NCBI RefSeq assembly: GCF_005222845.1
Contig: NZ_STFZ01000005.1
Span: forward strand, 235,549-299,548
Length of the DNA stretch: 64,000 bases
Source of the DNA: Rhizobium sp. FY34
GTDB lineage: Bacteria > Pseudomonadota > Alphaproteobacteria > Rhizobiales > Rhizobiaceae
Direction: 5' to 3'
The notes under the pieces were generated by a model. It was given only the letters and a program-made list of their open reading frames with translations, ran no database searches and was not told the origin of the DNA. Below are positions 27,141 through 36,327 of the stretch, one piece after another. Each line of letters opens with the position of its first letter. The stretch's first letter is position 1. The position numbers and the translations under genes were made by a program.

Positions 27141-28349
27141 TCAGCCCTGCGCGAGCGACAGGGCGTGGCCGCTCTTACGCTTCATCCAGTCATCCACGAT
27201 GCGCGAAATATTCGGCAAGCCTTCCAGATGCATGCCGGGAGCACTGACTGATGGCGGGTCACGCTTCAGCACATCCTTGATGGCGCTTGCGAATTTCACG
27301 GCATCGGCAGAATCCTCACCGGAAAGCATGCTGATCAGGCCAAGTTCCGAGGCGCGTGTCGCGCGGATCAGTTGCTCTTCGCGCGGCTGCGTGCGCGGTA
27401 CGATCAGCGCCGGCTTGTCGAAGGAGAGGATCTCGCAATAGGTATTGTAGCCACCCATGGCGACGACAGCCTTGGCGCCGGCAATGCGATCTTCCATGCG
27501 ATTGTCGAATTCGATGATCTCCAGCCGCGGCCGGCTCTCACAGGCCTCGCGGAATTTCGACCGCTGGTCGGCCGACATATAGGGGCCGAGCACGATCACC
27601 GCCTTGTGGGTCAGCGTCGGATCAACGTCATAGGCGGCAATCACGTCGCGCACCAGATCGGCGCCGTCGCCACCGCCACCGGTCGTCACCAGCAGGTAAT
27701 CTTCGCGCCCGGGCTGCGAGGTGCTGGGCTCCAGCGAGGCCTTGCGCTGCAGAAAGCCGACGAAATTCATCTTCGAGCGCACGGATTGGGGAATATCGAT
27801 GCCGGTCAGCGGATCGTAGAAATCTGGCGGCCCGTAGACCCAGACATCATCATAGAGATTGCCAATCTTGCGCAGAACATCGTGGCGCTTCCACTCCGCT
27901 TCCAGAAGATGCGGGGCATCCATCACATCGCGCAGACCAAGGATCAGCGTCGTGCCGCGCGTCTTCAGATAGGCCAGCGTATCTTCCACCTCGCCACGCA
28001 GGCCCAGCGGTTCCTTGTCGATGATGAAGATATCCGGCTCGAAGGTCTCCGCCGTATGGCGGATGATCGATTGGCGCATCTTCATCGTTTCCTGCAGATC
28101 GATATGCCTATCCATCGACGTGTATTCGCCGTTCCTGAGCTTGATGACGCTCGGGATCTTCACGAAATCGACACGGGCGCGGTAATCGAAGGCACCGGCA
28201 ATCGTGGCGCCAGATATGATCAGCACGTTCAGGCCGCGATAATCCTCGACCAGAGAATGGGCGATGGTGCGACAGCGTCTGAGATGGCCAAGGCCGAAAG
28301 TATCATGGCTATACATGAGGATACGCGCATTTCCCAGGCGTCTCGGCAT
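27141..28349 (-). CDS. Glycosyltransferase, COG4671/MurG-like (GT-B)
   Basis: This GT-B protein of about 402 residues has ILMYSHDTFGLGHLRRCRTIAHSL at the N-terminus (the GxGHLxR loop) and a C-terminal donor region LLVTTGGGGDGADLV plus AKAVVAMGGYNTYCEILSFDKPALIVP. ATG at 28349 is chosen because AGGAG lies about 10 bases upstream; the frame is open to a GTG at 28385, which has poorer spacing. It is the first of three glycosyltransferase genes and starts 61 bases after the stop of the DppC-type permease, on the same strand, so co-transcription with the importer is possible. Substrates are unknown. Confidence 0.82.
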   Translation of the reverse strand: MPRRLGNARILMYSHDTFGLGHLRRCRTIAHSLVEDYRGLNVLIISGATIAGAFDYRARVDFVKIPSVIKLRNGEYTSMDRHIDLQETMKMRQSIIRHTAETFEPDIFIIDKEPLGLRGEVEDTLAYLKTRGTTLILGLRDVMDAPHLLEAEWKRHDVLRKIGNLYDDVWVYGPPDFYDPLTGIDIPQSVRSKMNFVGFLQRKASLEPSTSQPGREDYLLVTTGGGGDGADLVRDVIAAYDVDPTLTHKAVIVLGPYMSADQRSKFREACESRPRLEIIEFDNRMEDRIAGAKAVVAMGGYNTYCEILSFDKPALIVPRTQPREEQLIRATRASELGLISMLSGEDSADAVKFASAIKDVLKRDPPSVSAPGMHLEGLPNISRIVDDWMKRKSGHALSLAQG

Positions 28350-28409
28350 GCTGTGTCTACTCCTAAGAATTTTAATGCCGGACACGCCTCCCCGCGCAAT
28401 CCGAATGTC

Positions 28410-29582
28410 TCATTTGTACGGGTCGGCGGCATCTCTAAGACCATCGCCGAGGAAATTGAAGGCGAGGATGACGAAAATGACCGGGATGACGGGGAACAGA
28501 AGCCAAGGATAGAGCGCCAATACACTCACCGTTCGCGCTTCCGTGAGCAACACACCCCAACTGGTGATGGGCGGGCGAAGACCAAGGCCAAGGAAGCTCA
28601 GCGTGGTTTCACCCAGAATCATGCCGGGAATCGTCAGCGTGGCGCTGGCAATCAGATGCGACATGAAACCGGGCACCAGATGCCGTCCGATGATGCGCGC
28701 ACTGCCGCCGCCCATCAGCTGGGCCGCCAGCACATAATCCTCTTCGCGCAGGGCCAGCAGCTTGGAACGCACGGCGCGGGCAAGACCCGTCCAGTCGAGA
28801 AGCCCTAGGATGAAAGTGATTCCGAGATAGACGAAGAGCGGGCTCCAATCGACCGGCATGATGGCGGCAAGCGCCAGCCAAAGCGGAATGGTGGGGATGG
28901 ACTGAAGCACCTCGATGACGCGCTGGACAACCAGATCGAACCAGCCGCCCCAATAGCCGGCAAGACCGCCGATCACGATGCCGAGAACGAAGCTCGTCAT
29001 GACGCCGAGAAGGCCGATGGTCAGCGAAATGCGGGCGCCATAGAGAATGCGCGAGAAGATGTCACGCCCCAGCCGGTCGGTTCCGAGCAGGAAGACATGG
29101 CCGTTTTCTGCCGGGCAGACGAGGTGCAGGCTGGCTTCCACCATGCCCCAGAAATGATAGGTCTCACCCTGACAGAAGAAGCGCAGGCGCTGCACGTCGT
29201 TTGTATTGTCGGTATAGACGCGCCGCAGCGTCTGCATGTCGAGGTTCATCGTCTGGCCGTAAACGAAAGGCCCGACAAAGGATCCCTCATGGAAGAGATG
29301 CACGGCTTGCGGCGGCGCATAGATGAAATCCATGTTGCGGGTATGCACCTTGTAGGGCGCGACGATCTCGACGATGGCGATCGTGATATAAGCGATCAGG
29401 AGCGCAATGCCCGAAATGAGTGCCAGCCTATGCCGCTTGAACCGCCACCACATGAGCTTGATCTGCGAGGCCTGGTCCAGCATCGCATTGCCGGAAGCGG
29501 CATCGTCGGCATAGGGATCGAAAGGCGCTTCGCGCACATAATGCGGCAGGTCGCTGCTACGATTGTTAAGGATACCGGTCAC
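28410..29582 (-). CDS. ABC transporter permease, DppC/OppC type with long periplasmic insert
   Basis: This 390-residue permease of a second family-5 importer has a cytoplasmic N-terminus, helix 1 near LALISGIALLIAYITIAIVEIV, and an insert of about 110 residues before the core. The core begins LLGTDRLGRDIFSRILYGARISL and has the EAA loop AAQLMGGGSARIIGRHLVPG, ending FNFLGDGLRDAADPYK. The same insert and ending (GDGLRDAADPYGQ) occur in the permease at 808-1971, showing that the two systems belong to one subfamily. It overlaps the DppB-type gene by 4 bases. Confidence 0.92.
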   Translation of the reverse strand: MTGILNNRSSDLPHYVREAPFDPYADDAASGNAMLDQASQIKLMWWRFKRHRLALISGIALLIAYITIAIVEIVAPYKVHTRNMDFIYAPPQAVHLFHEGSFVGPFVYGQTMNLDMQTLRRVYTDNTNDVQRLRFFCQGETYHFWGMVEASLHLVCPAENGHVFLLGTDRLGRDIFSRILYGARISLTIGLLGVMTSFVLGIVIGGLAGYWGGWFDLVVQRVIEVLQSIPTIPLWLALAAIMPVDWSPLFVYLGITFILGLLDWTGLARAVRSKLLALREEDYVLAAQLMGGGSARIIGRHLVPGFMSHLIASATLTIPGMILGETTLSFLGLGLRPPITSWGVLLTEARTVSVLALYPWLLFPVIPVIFVILAFNFLGDGLRDAADPYK

Positions 29583-30586
29583 TTCGTGCTGCCTCCCTGA
29601 AGGCGGATGCGCGGGTCAAGCAAAGCAAGTGCGATATCAGACACGAGTACGCCGATGACGGTGAGGAAGGCGAGAAACATCAGGAAGGAGCCAGCCAGAT
29701 ACATGTCCTGGCTCTGCAGCGCCCGGATCAGCATGGGTCCTGTGGTTTCGAGCGACAGAACCACGGCAGTGATTTCAGCACCGGAAATGACGGCCGGCAG
29801 GATGGAGCCTATGTCAGAGATGAAGAAATTCAGCGACATGCGCAGTGGATATTTCATCAGCACCTTGAACGGGTGCAGGCCCTTGGCCTTGGCCGTCATG
29901 ACATATTGCTTGTGCAACTCATCCAGCAGGTTGGCGCGCACGCGGCGCACCATGCCGGCTGTGCCCGCCGTACCGATGATGATGACCGGTATCCAGATAT
30001 GCTCGAGGATCGACTTGAACTTCGCCCAACTCATCGGCTCGGTCATATATTGCTGGTCCATCAGATGGCCGATCGATGTGCCGAACCAGATATTGGCGAG
30101 ATACATCAGGATCAGCGCCAGGACGAAATTGGGCACGGCAAGACCGATGAGCCCTAGAAGCGTCAGTCCGTAATCACCCCAGCTATACTGGTGAGTGGCC
30201 GAATAGATGCCGATGGGAAACGCCAGAAGCCAGGTGAGGATAATCGTCACCGTGGAAACGAGGATCGTCAGCCACAGGCGATCTCCCACCACGTCCGAGA
30301 CCGGCAGCCGGTATTCGAAGGAATAGCCGAAATCGCCGACCATCATGCCGCCCACCCAGTTCAGGTAGCGGATCGGCATGGGCTGGTCGAAGCCATAGCG
30401 GGCGCGCAGATCCTCGATTTCCTGCAGGTCGGCCTTCTCGCCGATCGCCTTCAACTCCTCGACATAGCTTTCAAAGTAATCGCCCGGCGGCAGTTCGATG
30501 ATGGTGAAGATCAGCATCGAGATCAGCACAAGTGTCGGGATCATCACCAGAAAGCGCCAGAGAATATAACGGATCAGCTCACGCAT
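29579..30586 (-). CDS. ABC transporter permease, DppB/OppB type
   Basis: The 335-residue inner-membrane permease starts MRELIRYILWRFLVMIPTLVLI, the normal DppB-type N-terminus. The LPPGDYFESYV and GFDQPMPIRYLNW segments parallel those in the protein at 1980-2966. The ATPase-docking loop is VRANLLDELHKQYVMTAKAKG. The frame is open far upstream, but that sequence is antisense-like read-through of the binding-protein gene, so ATG 30586 (or 30595) is taken, overlapping the binding-protein stop by 8 bases. It forms the pore with the DppC-type partner. Confidence 0.9.
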   Translation of the reverse strand: MRELIRYILWRFLVMIPTLVLISMLIFTIIELPPGDYFESYVEELKAIGEKADLQEIEDLRARYGFDQPMPIRYLNWVGGMMVGDFGYSFEYRLPVSDVVGDRLWLTILVSTVTIILTWLLAFPIGIYSATHQYSWGDYGLTLLGLIGLAVPNFVLALILMYLANIWFGTSIGHLMDQQYMTEPMSWAKFKSILEHIWIPVIIIGTAGTAGMVRRVRANLLDELHKQYVMTAKAKGLHPFKVLMKYPLRMSLNFFISDIGSILPAVISGAEITAVVLSLETTGPMLIRALQSQDMYLAGSFLMFLAFLTVIGVLVSDIALALLDPRIRLQGGSTK

Positions 30587-32480
30587 TGCGGTCATACCAG
30601 AAGGTGTCGGGCATATAGATGCCGAGATAGGACATGGGATCGAAGCCATAGAGCCCTTCACGCGGCAGGTTGCGCAGGTTGCGCGCCTGGACAAGCGGCT
30701 GCAGCGTGGCGTTGACGGTGCCGATGGTGAAGACCTGGTCGGTGAATAGGCTGAGCATCTCGTGCCAGATGCCCTCGCGCTGCGCGGTATTCTCGCTTGC
30801 CCGCCAGGCCAGCAGCAATTCATAAAGCGCAGCGGCTTCCGGCATGTCCGGCGCCTTGCCATCGCTGCCACCCGACAGGGCAAACAGCCCCCAGAGCGGC
30901 CATTGCAGCTGGTCGTCGGTGGTCGGCGCCAGCTCTTTCGGCGACATGTCGGCGGTTGCCACGCCATTGTCGATGCCCTGGCCGACGGTCATGATCGTAT
31001 CGCCGCCCTTGACCCGGCGACGCACAAGTTCGCGTTGCGAGGTTCGCACATAGATGCGAAAGCCGATTTCCACCCAGTAGTCGCGGATGAGTTCCAGCAC
31101 ATCGCCTTCCACGCTGTTTTCGCCCATGGATTCGACGATCACCTTGGCCGGCCGGCCATCGGGCAAAAGCCGGATGCCTTCGGCATCCCGCCTGGCAAGG
31201 CCCGCCTCGTCCAGCAGCTGGTTTGCCCGCACCGGATCGAAGCCCGACCAGGCATTGCGGTAGCTATCCCGGTAAAGCGGACTTTCCGGCAAAAGCGCAT
31301 TGCTGCTTTCCTGCGCAAGACCGAAGAACACTGCTTTGTTGATCTCACGGCGATTGATGGCCAGCGACAATGCCCGGCGCACCCGCACATCGCGCCACAC
31401 GGCGCGCCAGCCATCATCCTTGCAATTGAGATTGGGGATCAGACAGACGCGCGAACCCTGGATGCGCTTCCACAGATCGACAGTCATGGGATAGCGCTGT
31501 TCGGCATTCTTCAGGAAGGTATAATCGGCAAAGTCGAGATTGGTGAATTGCAGATCGCTTTCGCCGGTGCCGGTCTTTGCGGCAATCAGGTCCGAGGAAC
31601 TGACATCCAGCAGGACGCGATCGACATAGGGAAGCTGACGACCGTTTTCATCGACGCGGTGGTAATAGGGATTGCGCTCGAAGACGAAACGTCCCGCCGG
31701 CGGTGCGGTGCGGTTGCACCAAGCATCCAGCGTCGGCAGGTCCGGGTTTTCCGGCCGCACGCTGCGCGACATGCGCTGGTGAAGGGCAACCCAGTCCTCC
31801 ACTTTTTCGCGCGCAATCAGCTCCGCCATCTTTTCCTTGGTCTGATAGTTGATGTGGAACTGCTTGAGATAGGCGGCAGGCTGCATCAGCCGCACAGGTG
31901 ATGGCGAGGCAAGATCGGTGAGGAAATCCGGATTGGGATCGGCCCAGGTATAACGGACTGTCAGCCGATCAAGCACCTCAAAGCGCGGTCCCTCGCCATT
32001 GATCTTCAGGTTGGCGGGAATGCCGCCTTTGAACAGCTTCTTGTGATGGAACATATCGTCCCACACATAGCGAAAGTCGTCAGCCGTGAATTCGCTGCCA
32101 TCCGACCAGCGATGCCCGTCACGCAGGCGGAAGGTGAAGACTCGCTCATCCTTCACCTCGTAGCTTTCGACGAGATCCGGCTGTATCTCCAGCTTCTCAT
32201 TATAGCCGACAAGGCGCGCATAGGAGATCATCGGCATGTAGCGGATATCGCGCTGGCCGCCGATCAGCATGCGGATCGTGCCGCCATGGGCGCCCGGCAA
32301 TCTGCCGGATGCGGCAAGGTTGACCACACGCGGGTTCTTCGGCAAACGCTCGGCCACCGGCGGCAGCGGCGACGCCGTTTCCATGGTTTCGATATAATCG
32401 GATTCGAGAAAGGCGGCGAACAGCTTTTGCGGCACAAGCGTGCCGGCCAAAAGTGCCAAGGCATGGCGGCGGGTCATCAT
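30579..32480 (-). CDS. ABC transporter substrate-binding protein, family 5
   Basis: The 633-residue periplasmic protein has N-terminal [22 protein letters not shown], a signal peptide with an arginine pair that could be Tat or Sec. Family-5 landmarks are LRDGHRWSDGSEFTADDFRYVWDD, RNPYYHRVDENGRQLPYVDRV and VRRALSLAINRREINKAVFFG. It resembles the binding protein at 3115-5019 in length and in the RNPYYxxVDxxGxQLPYxD segment. The ligand may be an oligosaccharide or a peptide, and the downstream glycosyltransferases favour a glycan link by inference. It overlaps the ATPase gene by 4 bases. Confidence 0.9.
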   Translation of the reverse strand: MMTRRHALALLAGTLVPQKLFAAFLESDYIETMETASPLPPVAERLPKNPRVVNLAASGRLPGAHGGTIRMLIGGQRDIRYMPMISYARLVGYNEKLEIQPDLVESYEVKDERVFTFRLRDGHRWSDGSEFTADDFRYVWDDMFHHKKLFKGGIPANLKINGEGPRFEVLDRLTVRYTWADPNPDFLTDLASPSPVRLMQPAAYLKQFHINYQTKEKMAELIAREKVEDWVALHQRMSRSVRPENPDLPTLDAWCNRTAPPAGRFVFERNPYYHRVDENGRQLPYVDRVLLDVSSSDLIAAKTGTGESDLQFTNLDFADYTFLKNAEQRYPMTVDLWKRIQGSRVCLIPNLNCKDDGWRAVWRDVRVRRALSLAINRREINKAVFFGLAQESSNALLPESPLYRDSYRNAWSGFDPVRANQLLDEAGLARRDAEGIRLLPDGRPAKVIVESMGENSVEGDVLELIRDYWVEIGFRIYVRTSQRELVRRRVKGGDTIMTVGQGIDNGVATADMSPKELAPTTDDQLQWPLWGLFALSGGSDGKAPDMPEAAALYELLLAWRASENTAQREGIWHEMLSLFTDQVFTIGTVNATLQPLVQARNLRNLPREGLYGFDPMSYLGIYMPDTFWYDRNA

Positions 32481-34360
32481 GGCCGCAACTCCTTGATATC
32501 GACATTGCGACGCGCCAGCACGAAATGGCCGCCGCCGAGATCGGCATGCGACAGGTCGTCAGCCTCATCCGACTGGAACTGGCGTGCCCAATCCTTCTTC
32601 GACTGCGCGCTTGGCTTGCCGAGCATATCGAAATCAAGCGGGCGGTCGAGATTGGGAAGCGGCACGGCCGCCAGAAGCTTCTTCGTGTAGGGATGCACCG
32701 GATGGCGCATGATGACATCGCAAGGAGCGATCTCGACGATGCGGCCGGCATACATCACTGCCACACGGTCTGCCATGTAGTTCACAACGGCCAGATTGTG
32801 CGAGATGAACAGATAGGTGAGGCCAAGCTCCTTCTTCAGATCCTTCATCAGGTTGAGGATCTGCGCCTGGATGGACACATCCAGTGCCGAGACGGGTTCG
32901 TCGCAGATTAGAAGATCCGGCCCGAGTGCCAGCGCGCGGGCGATGCCGATACGCTGGCGCTGCCCGCCGGAAAAACTGTGCGGATAGCGGCTCATGGCGC
33001 TTTCCGGCAGGCCGATCGCCCGGATCAGACGACGGGTGGCCTCCAGACGTGCCTTTGCATCGCCACGGCGGTGAATCTCCAGAGGCTCGCCAATGATATT
33101 GCGCACGGTCATACGCGGCGATAGCGAGGAAACCGGGTCCTGGAACACCATCTGGATGCGGGTGCGCAGCGTCGTCAGTGCATCACCTTGCGCATGCAGT
33201 ACATCGAGCGGGCCTTGCCCGCCATTGAAGGTGACGCTGCCGGCATCAGCCGTGACACCGCGCATCAGAATCTTGCTCAGCGTGGTCTTGCCGCAGCCGC
33301 TTTCGCCGACCAGACCCAGCGTCTCGCCACGCATGATATCGAAGCTCACATCATCGACGGCCAGCGTGACCGGTGCACGCGCCATGCCATAGCCACCGGA
33401 GCGCTTGGACGTGAAGGATTTTGAAACATTGCGCACGCTGAGCAATACGTCTGGCAAGTCGGTCGCCGCCTCATTGCGGTCCATCAGGCACGCCGCATTC
33501 ACCTCGATTTCGCGCAAGGGCTTAAGCCGCGTCTCGCGCGGCTTGTCGAAATCCGGCACCGCCGCCATCAGGCCCTTCGTATAGGCATGGCCGGCATGGC
33601 GGAAAATCGCCTCGACCGGACCGGATTCCATCACCTCGCCGCGATAGACGACAACAACCTCGTCGGCCATGCTGGCGACAACCCCGAGATCATGGGTGAT
33701 GAGAAGCATGGCCATGCCAAGCTTCTCCTGCAATTCCCGCAAAAGCCGCAGGATCTGCGCCTGGATCGTCACGTCGAGCGCAGTGGTCGGCTCGTCAGCA
33801 ATCAACAAAGACGGCTTGCACACCAGCGCCATGGCGATCATCGCGCGCTGGCGCATGCCGCCCGACAATTCGAACGGATACATTTCAAACGCACGGACCG
33901 GATCGGCAAAACCGACAAGACCCAGCATTTCCTCGCAGCGTTCCCGACGTTCCGCAATCGTCAGCACCGTGTGAATCTTCAGCACTTCCTCGATCTGGTT
34001 GCCGATGGTGTGCATCGGCGAGAAAGAGGTCATCGGCTCCTGGAATATCATGCCAATACGGTTGCCGCGCACCGCACGCATGGCCCGTCCGTCCGGCGGT
34101 AATTTCAACAGATCCGTCTGCTCGCCCGTGTCCGGATCGGTAAACACAATGCTGCCCCGCGTGACTGCGCTCGGTGTTTCGATGCCGACGATCGCCCGAC
34201 CGAGCACGGACTTGCCAGACCCGGATTCACCGACAAGCGCGGTGACCTTGCCCGGCCGAATTCGCATGCTGATGCTCTTGATGGCTTCAATGCTGCCTCC
34301 CCACAGGGGGAAGGAAACAGACAGTCCGTCAATACGGAGCAGATCTGCGCTTACGGTCAT
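32477..34360 (-). CDS. ABC transporter fused double ATP-binding protein (DppD-DppF / YejF type)
   Basis: The 627-residue protein joins two complete oligopeptide-type ATPases, as in YejF. Domain 1 has Walker [10 protein letters not shown] (about residue 46), signature [13 protein letters not shown] and Walker [13 protein letters not shown]. Domain 2 has Walker [10 protein letters not shown] (about residue 355), signature [15 protein letters not shown] and [12 protein letters not shown]. Both H-loops are present ([18 protein letters not shown]). It is unusual in being the first gene of its operon, ahead of the binding protein and permeases. The window's other family-5 system encodes a separate DppD-type ATPase. 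Confidence 0.93.
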   Translation of the reverse strand: MTVSADLLRIDGLSVSFPLWGGSIEAIKSISMRIRPGKVTALVGESGSGKSVLGRAIVGIETPSAVTRGSIVFTDPDTGEQTDLLKLPPDGRAMRAVRGNRIGMIFQEPMTSFSPMHTIGNQIEEVLKIHTVLTIAERRERCEEMLGLVGFADPVRAFEMYPFELSGGMRQRAMIAMALVCKPSLLIADEPTTALDVTIQAQILRLLRELQEKLGMAMLLITHDLGVVASMADEVVVVYRGEVMESGPVEAIFRHAGHAYTKGLMAAVPDFDKPRETRLKPLREIEVNAACLMDRNEAATDLPDVLLSVRNVSKSFTSKRSGGYGMARAPVTLAVDDVSFDIMRGETLGLVGESGCGKTTLSKILMRGVTADAGSVTFNGGQGPLDVLHAQGDALTTLRTRIQMVFQDPVSSLSPRMTVRNIIGEPLEIHRRGDAKARLEATRRLIRAIGLPESAMSRYPHSFSGGQRQRIGIARALALGPDLLICDEPVSALDVSIQAQILNLMKDLKKELGLTYLFISHNLAVVNYMADRVAVMYAGRIVEIAPCDVIMRHPVHPYTKKLLAAVPLPNLDRPLDFDMLGKPSAQSKKDWARQFQSDEADDLSHADLGGGHFVLARRNVDIKELRP

Positions 34361-34604
34361 GCATTATGTTTCCCGGAGGCCTTTTTGCGCTTGGCGCAAA
34401 CGGTAAGTTCCCATTGTTTTCGCAAACCGTATCTCAGCATATTGCCTCTGTCCATGACGAACACCTACAAGTCGGAAACGGCCTGTCGCGGGAAGGAGTG
34501 GACGAAATCCATTTCGAAAAGATGACATCATTCGGCTGGATGCCTGTGGTCTTGTCAGAAACCGCTGAATAACGCCCATCGATCGATCCAAACTGCAGGT
34601 AAAC
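34361..34604. promoter_or_regulatory. Divergent promoter region with palindrome and direct repeats
   Basis: No gene is visible between the divergent ATPase and GT32-like genes. A perfect inverted repeat TTTGCGC-TTG-GCGCAAA lies at 34384-34400. The 11-base repeats CGCAAACGGTA (34395-34405) and CGCAAACCGTA (34421-34431) differ at one position and are spaced 26 bases apart. Their place just upstream of the importer operon suggests regulator binding sites. The regulator is unknown, and none is encoded next to this region. Confidence 0.5.
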
Positions 34605-35585
34605 ATGTCCGATACGTCCCCGCCATCCACGCCGCGCGAAATTCTTGTGGCTGCTCGCGAACTGATAGAGCAGGGATTTTGTTCCCAGGCGCGGGTTTTG
34701 CTGGATGAATTGGCGGCAGATGCGACTGCCCTTGCCGATCCGGCGCTCGGCGCAAAAACCAGTCTCGGCTATCCGCGCAAGCTGCATTCGACCTATCTGA
34801 AACTTGCCAAGCGCGAGGGCGCGCAGATCGAGCGGATCGGGCTGCAGCACACGCTGGTGCCACCGCCTTCGCTGTTGGCACCCCTCGTAACATTCAACAG
34901 CACCGAGCGGCGCGAGATGAACGCGTTCAATGCGCAGCCGGTGCCACGCATCCTGCATCAAATCTGGCTCGGCACCCTTCCGGTGCCGCCGGCCGTTGAA
35001 GCCTGGCGGGCGCATGCCAAGGCACATGGCTTCGACTACCAGCTCTGGCGGGAGGAGGATCTTGCAGCACTGGGCGTTGAAGCGCATCCCGCCTTCAAGC
35101 AGATGATGGAGCAGGGCGATTATCCGGGTGCCGTCGATATTGCCCGCTATTTCATTCTTCATGCGCAGGGAGGCATTTATCTCGATTGCGACTGGTATCC
35201 CGCCCGCGACGACCTGTCCTTTGCCGATCTTCTGCCACTTTGCGGCCTTTCGGCGCTGGCCGAAGATACACCGCGTGAGACAGGCATGGGCTCGCTGCTG
35301 CTCACCAATTCCTTCATCGCCACACCAGCCGGCCATCCGCTCTTTGCGCGGCTGCTCGCTATCCTGCCGCAAGCGACGCGGCTTCTGCCCGATGGTCCGG
35401 CCTGGTGGTCAACCGGGCCTCTCATCATGACGCTTCTGTTTCGCGGGACGAGTTTCAGCGTGCCGGACGCGCAGTTTGTGGCGACCATTCTCAAGCGCCG
35501 CGCGCCGATGGCCGATGTCGAGGCAGCCCGCGCCAAAGCGCTTGCCGAGGATGCCGGCCTGCTGATCGGCTGGAAGTCCTGGTAG
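34605..35585 (+). CDS. Glycosyltransferase, GT32-like (capsular/mannosyl type)
   Basis: This 326-residue protein has an N-terminal region of about 100 residues of unclear role, then PRILHQIWLGTLPVPPAVEAW, YQLWREEDLAAL, VDIARYFILHAQGGIYLDCDWYPA and a C-terminal TGPLIMT. This is the fold and the DxD (DCD) metal/nucleotide-sugar motif of GT32-family enzymes. It likely adds a hexose to a surface glycan in the cytoplasm. ATG at 34605 has GCAGGT upstream. It stands alone on the plus strand and is convergent with the deacetylase gene, ending 1 base before it. Confidence 0.83.
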   Translation: MSDTSPPSTPREILVAARELIEQGFCSQARVLLDELAADATALADPALGAKTSLGYPRKLHSTYLKLAKREGAQIERIGLQHTLVPPPSLLAPLVTFNSTERREMNAFNAQPVPRILHQIWLGTLPVPPAVEAWRAHAKAHGFDYQLWREEDLAALGVEAHPAFKQMMEQGDYPGAVDIARYFILHAQGGIYLDCDWYPARDDLSFADLLPLCGLSALAEDTPRETGMGSLLLTNSFIATPAGHPLFARLLAILPQATRLLPDGPAWWSTGPLIMTLLFRGTSFSVPDAQFVATILKRRAPMADVEAARAKALAEDAGLLIGWKSW

Positions 35586-35586
35586 A

Positions 35587-36327
35587 TCAGTTGGCTCTGG
35601 CGCGCAGCATCTCTCCGGGCGCCACCCAGCGGCAGGCCGGGTGAGCAGCCGTCAGGGCAAAAAGCTGTTCGAGGAAGGCCCAGGCATTGTCGTCATGGAC
35701 TAGGTGATGGGCCAGAACGCCAATCGACGGCACCGGCTTTTCGGCTATCATGCAGGCGAGAACTTCTGCAAACAGCTGATCCGCCGGCTTTCCGCCACCG
35801 GTTCCGCGCCAATCCATAAGATCCACATGCGTATTGAGCACGGAGAGCACCGCCTGTTTTTCGCGTCCGAACACCGAGAGGCTTTCAAAACCGAGAGCCG
35901 GGAGTGCATCGACGATTTCAGGCGCGATCCGGTTCCATGGCGGCACCAGCATCGGCTCAAACTGCAAACCATAGAGCGATTGCAGCTTGGCAAAGCCCGC
36001 CTGCAATTCAGCCAGCACCTCGGTTATTGGACGATCAAGGCCAAGCTCCTGCTTTTTTGCCGGCGGAATGCTGTAGCTGCAATGCGACCAGCCATGCACA
36101 GCCACCCGAACATGATCGAGCACCGACAGAAGATCCGCCAGCTCAACACCGGTCTCTTCGGGAATGACGGCCAGAACCAGCGGCACAGGATAGTGCGCAG
36201 TGAGCGCCAGAAGGCGCTGAAGGGCCGGCGTCGGCTGTACCGCATCGTCATCACGCAGCCAGAAGCGAATGGACTTGCCCTCACCCGCCAACCGGTCGAG
36301 ATGCCGCTTCACCGCGTCGCTGTTCAT
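35587..36327 (-). CDS. Polysaccharide deacetylase-like protein (NodB-fold)
   Basis: The protein has about 246 residues. IRFWLRDDDA holds the paired acidic residues of the first NodB motif, and VAVHGWSHCSY is the histidine motif, so a metal site is plausible. Later motifs (FEPMLVPPWNRIAPEIV, IGVLAHHLVHDD) match the RPPxG and final His regions in variant form. It could remove acetyl or formyl groups from a glycan intermediate. There is no signal peptide, suggesting cytoplasmic action on a lipid-linked or nucleotide-linked intermediate, which is inferred. ATG 36327 (GGGGAG upstream) overlaps the GT4 stop by 4 bases. Confidence 0.8.
   Translation of the reverse strand: MNSDAVKRHLDRLAGEGKSIRFWLRDDDAVQPTPALQRLLALTAHYPVPLVLAVIPEETGVELADLLSVLDHVRVAVHGWSHCSYSIPPAKKQELGLDRPITEVLAELQAGFAKLQSLYGLQFEPMLVPPWNRIAPEIVDALPALGFESLSVFGREKQAVLSVLNTHVDLMDWRGTGGGKPADQLFAEVLACMIAEKPVPSIGVLAHHLVHDDNAWAFLEQLFALTAAHPACRWVAPGEMLRARAN

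Noticed and set aside
29579..30967. Extended 462-codon version of the DppB-type permease
   Set aside because: The extra N-terminal 127 residues overlap the binding-protein gene out of frame; the normal permease N-terminus starts at 30586.
30579..32480. Confident Tat signal on the second family-5 binding protein
   Set aside because: The RR pair is present but the motif is short of the full SRRxFLK consensus, so Sec export is equally possible.
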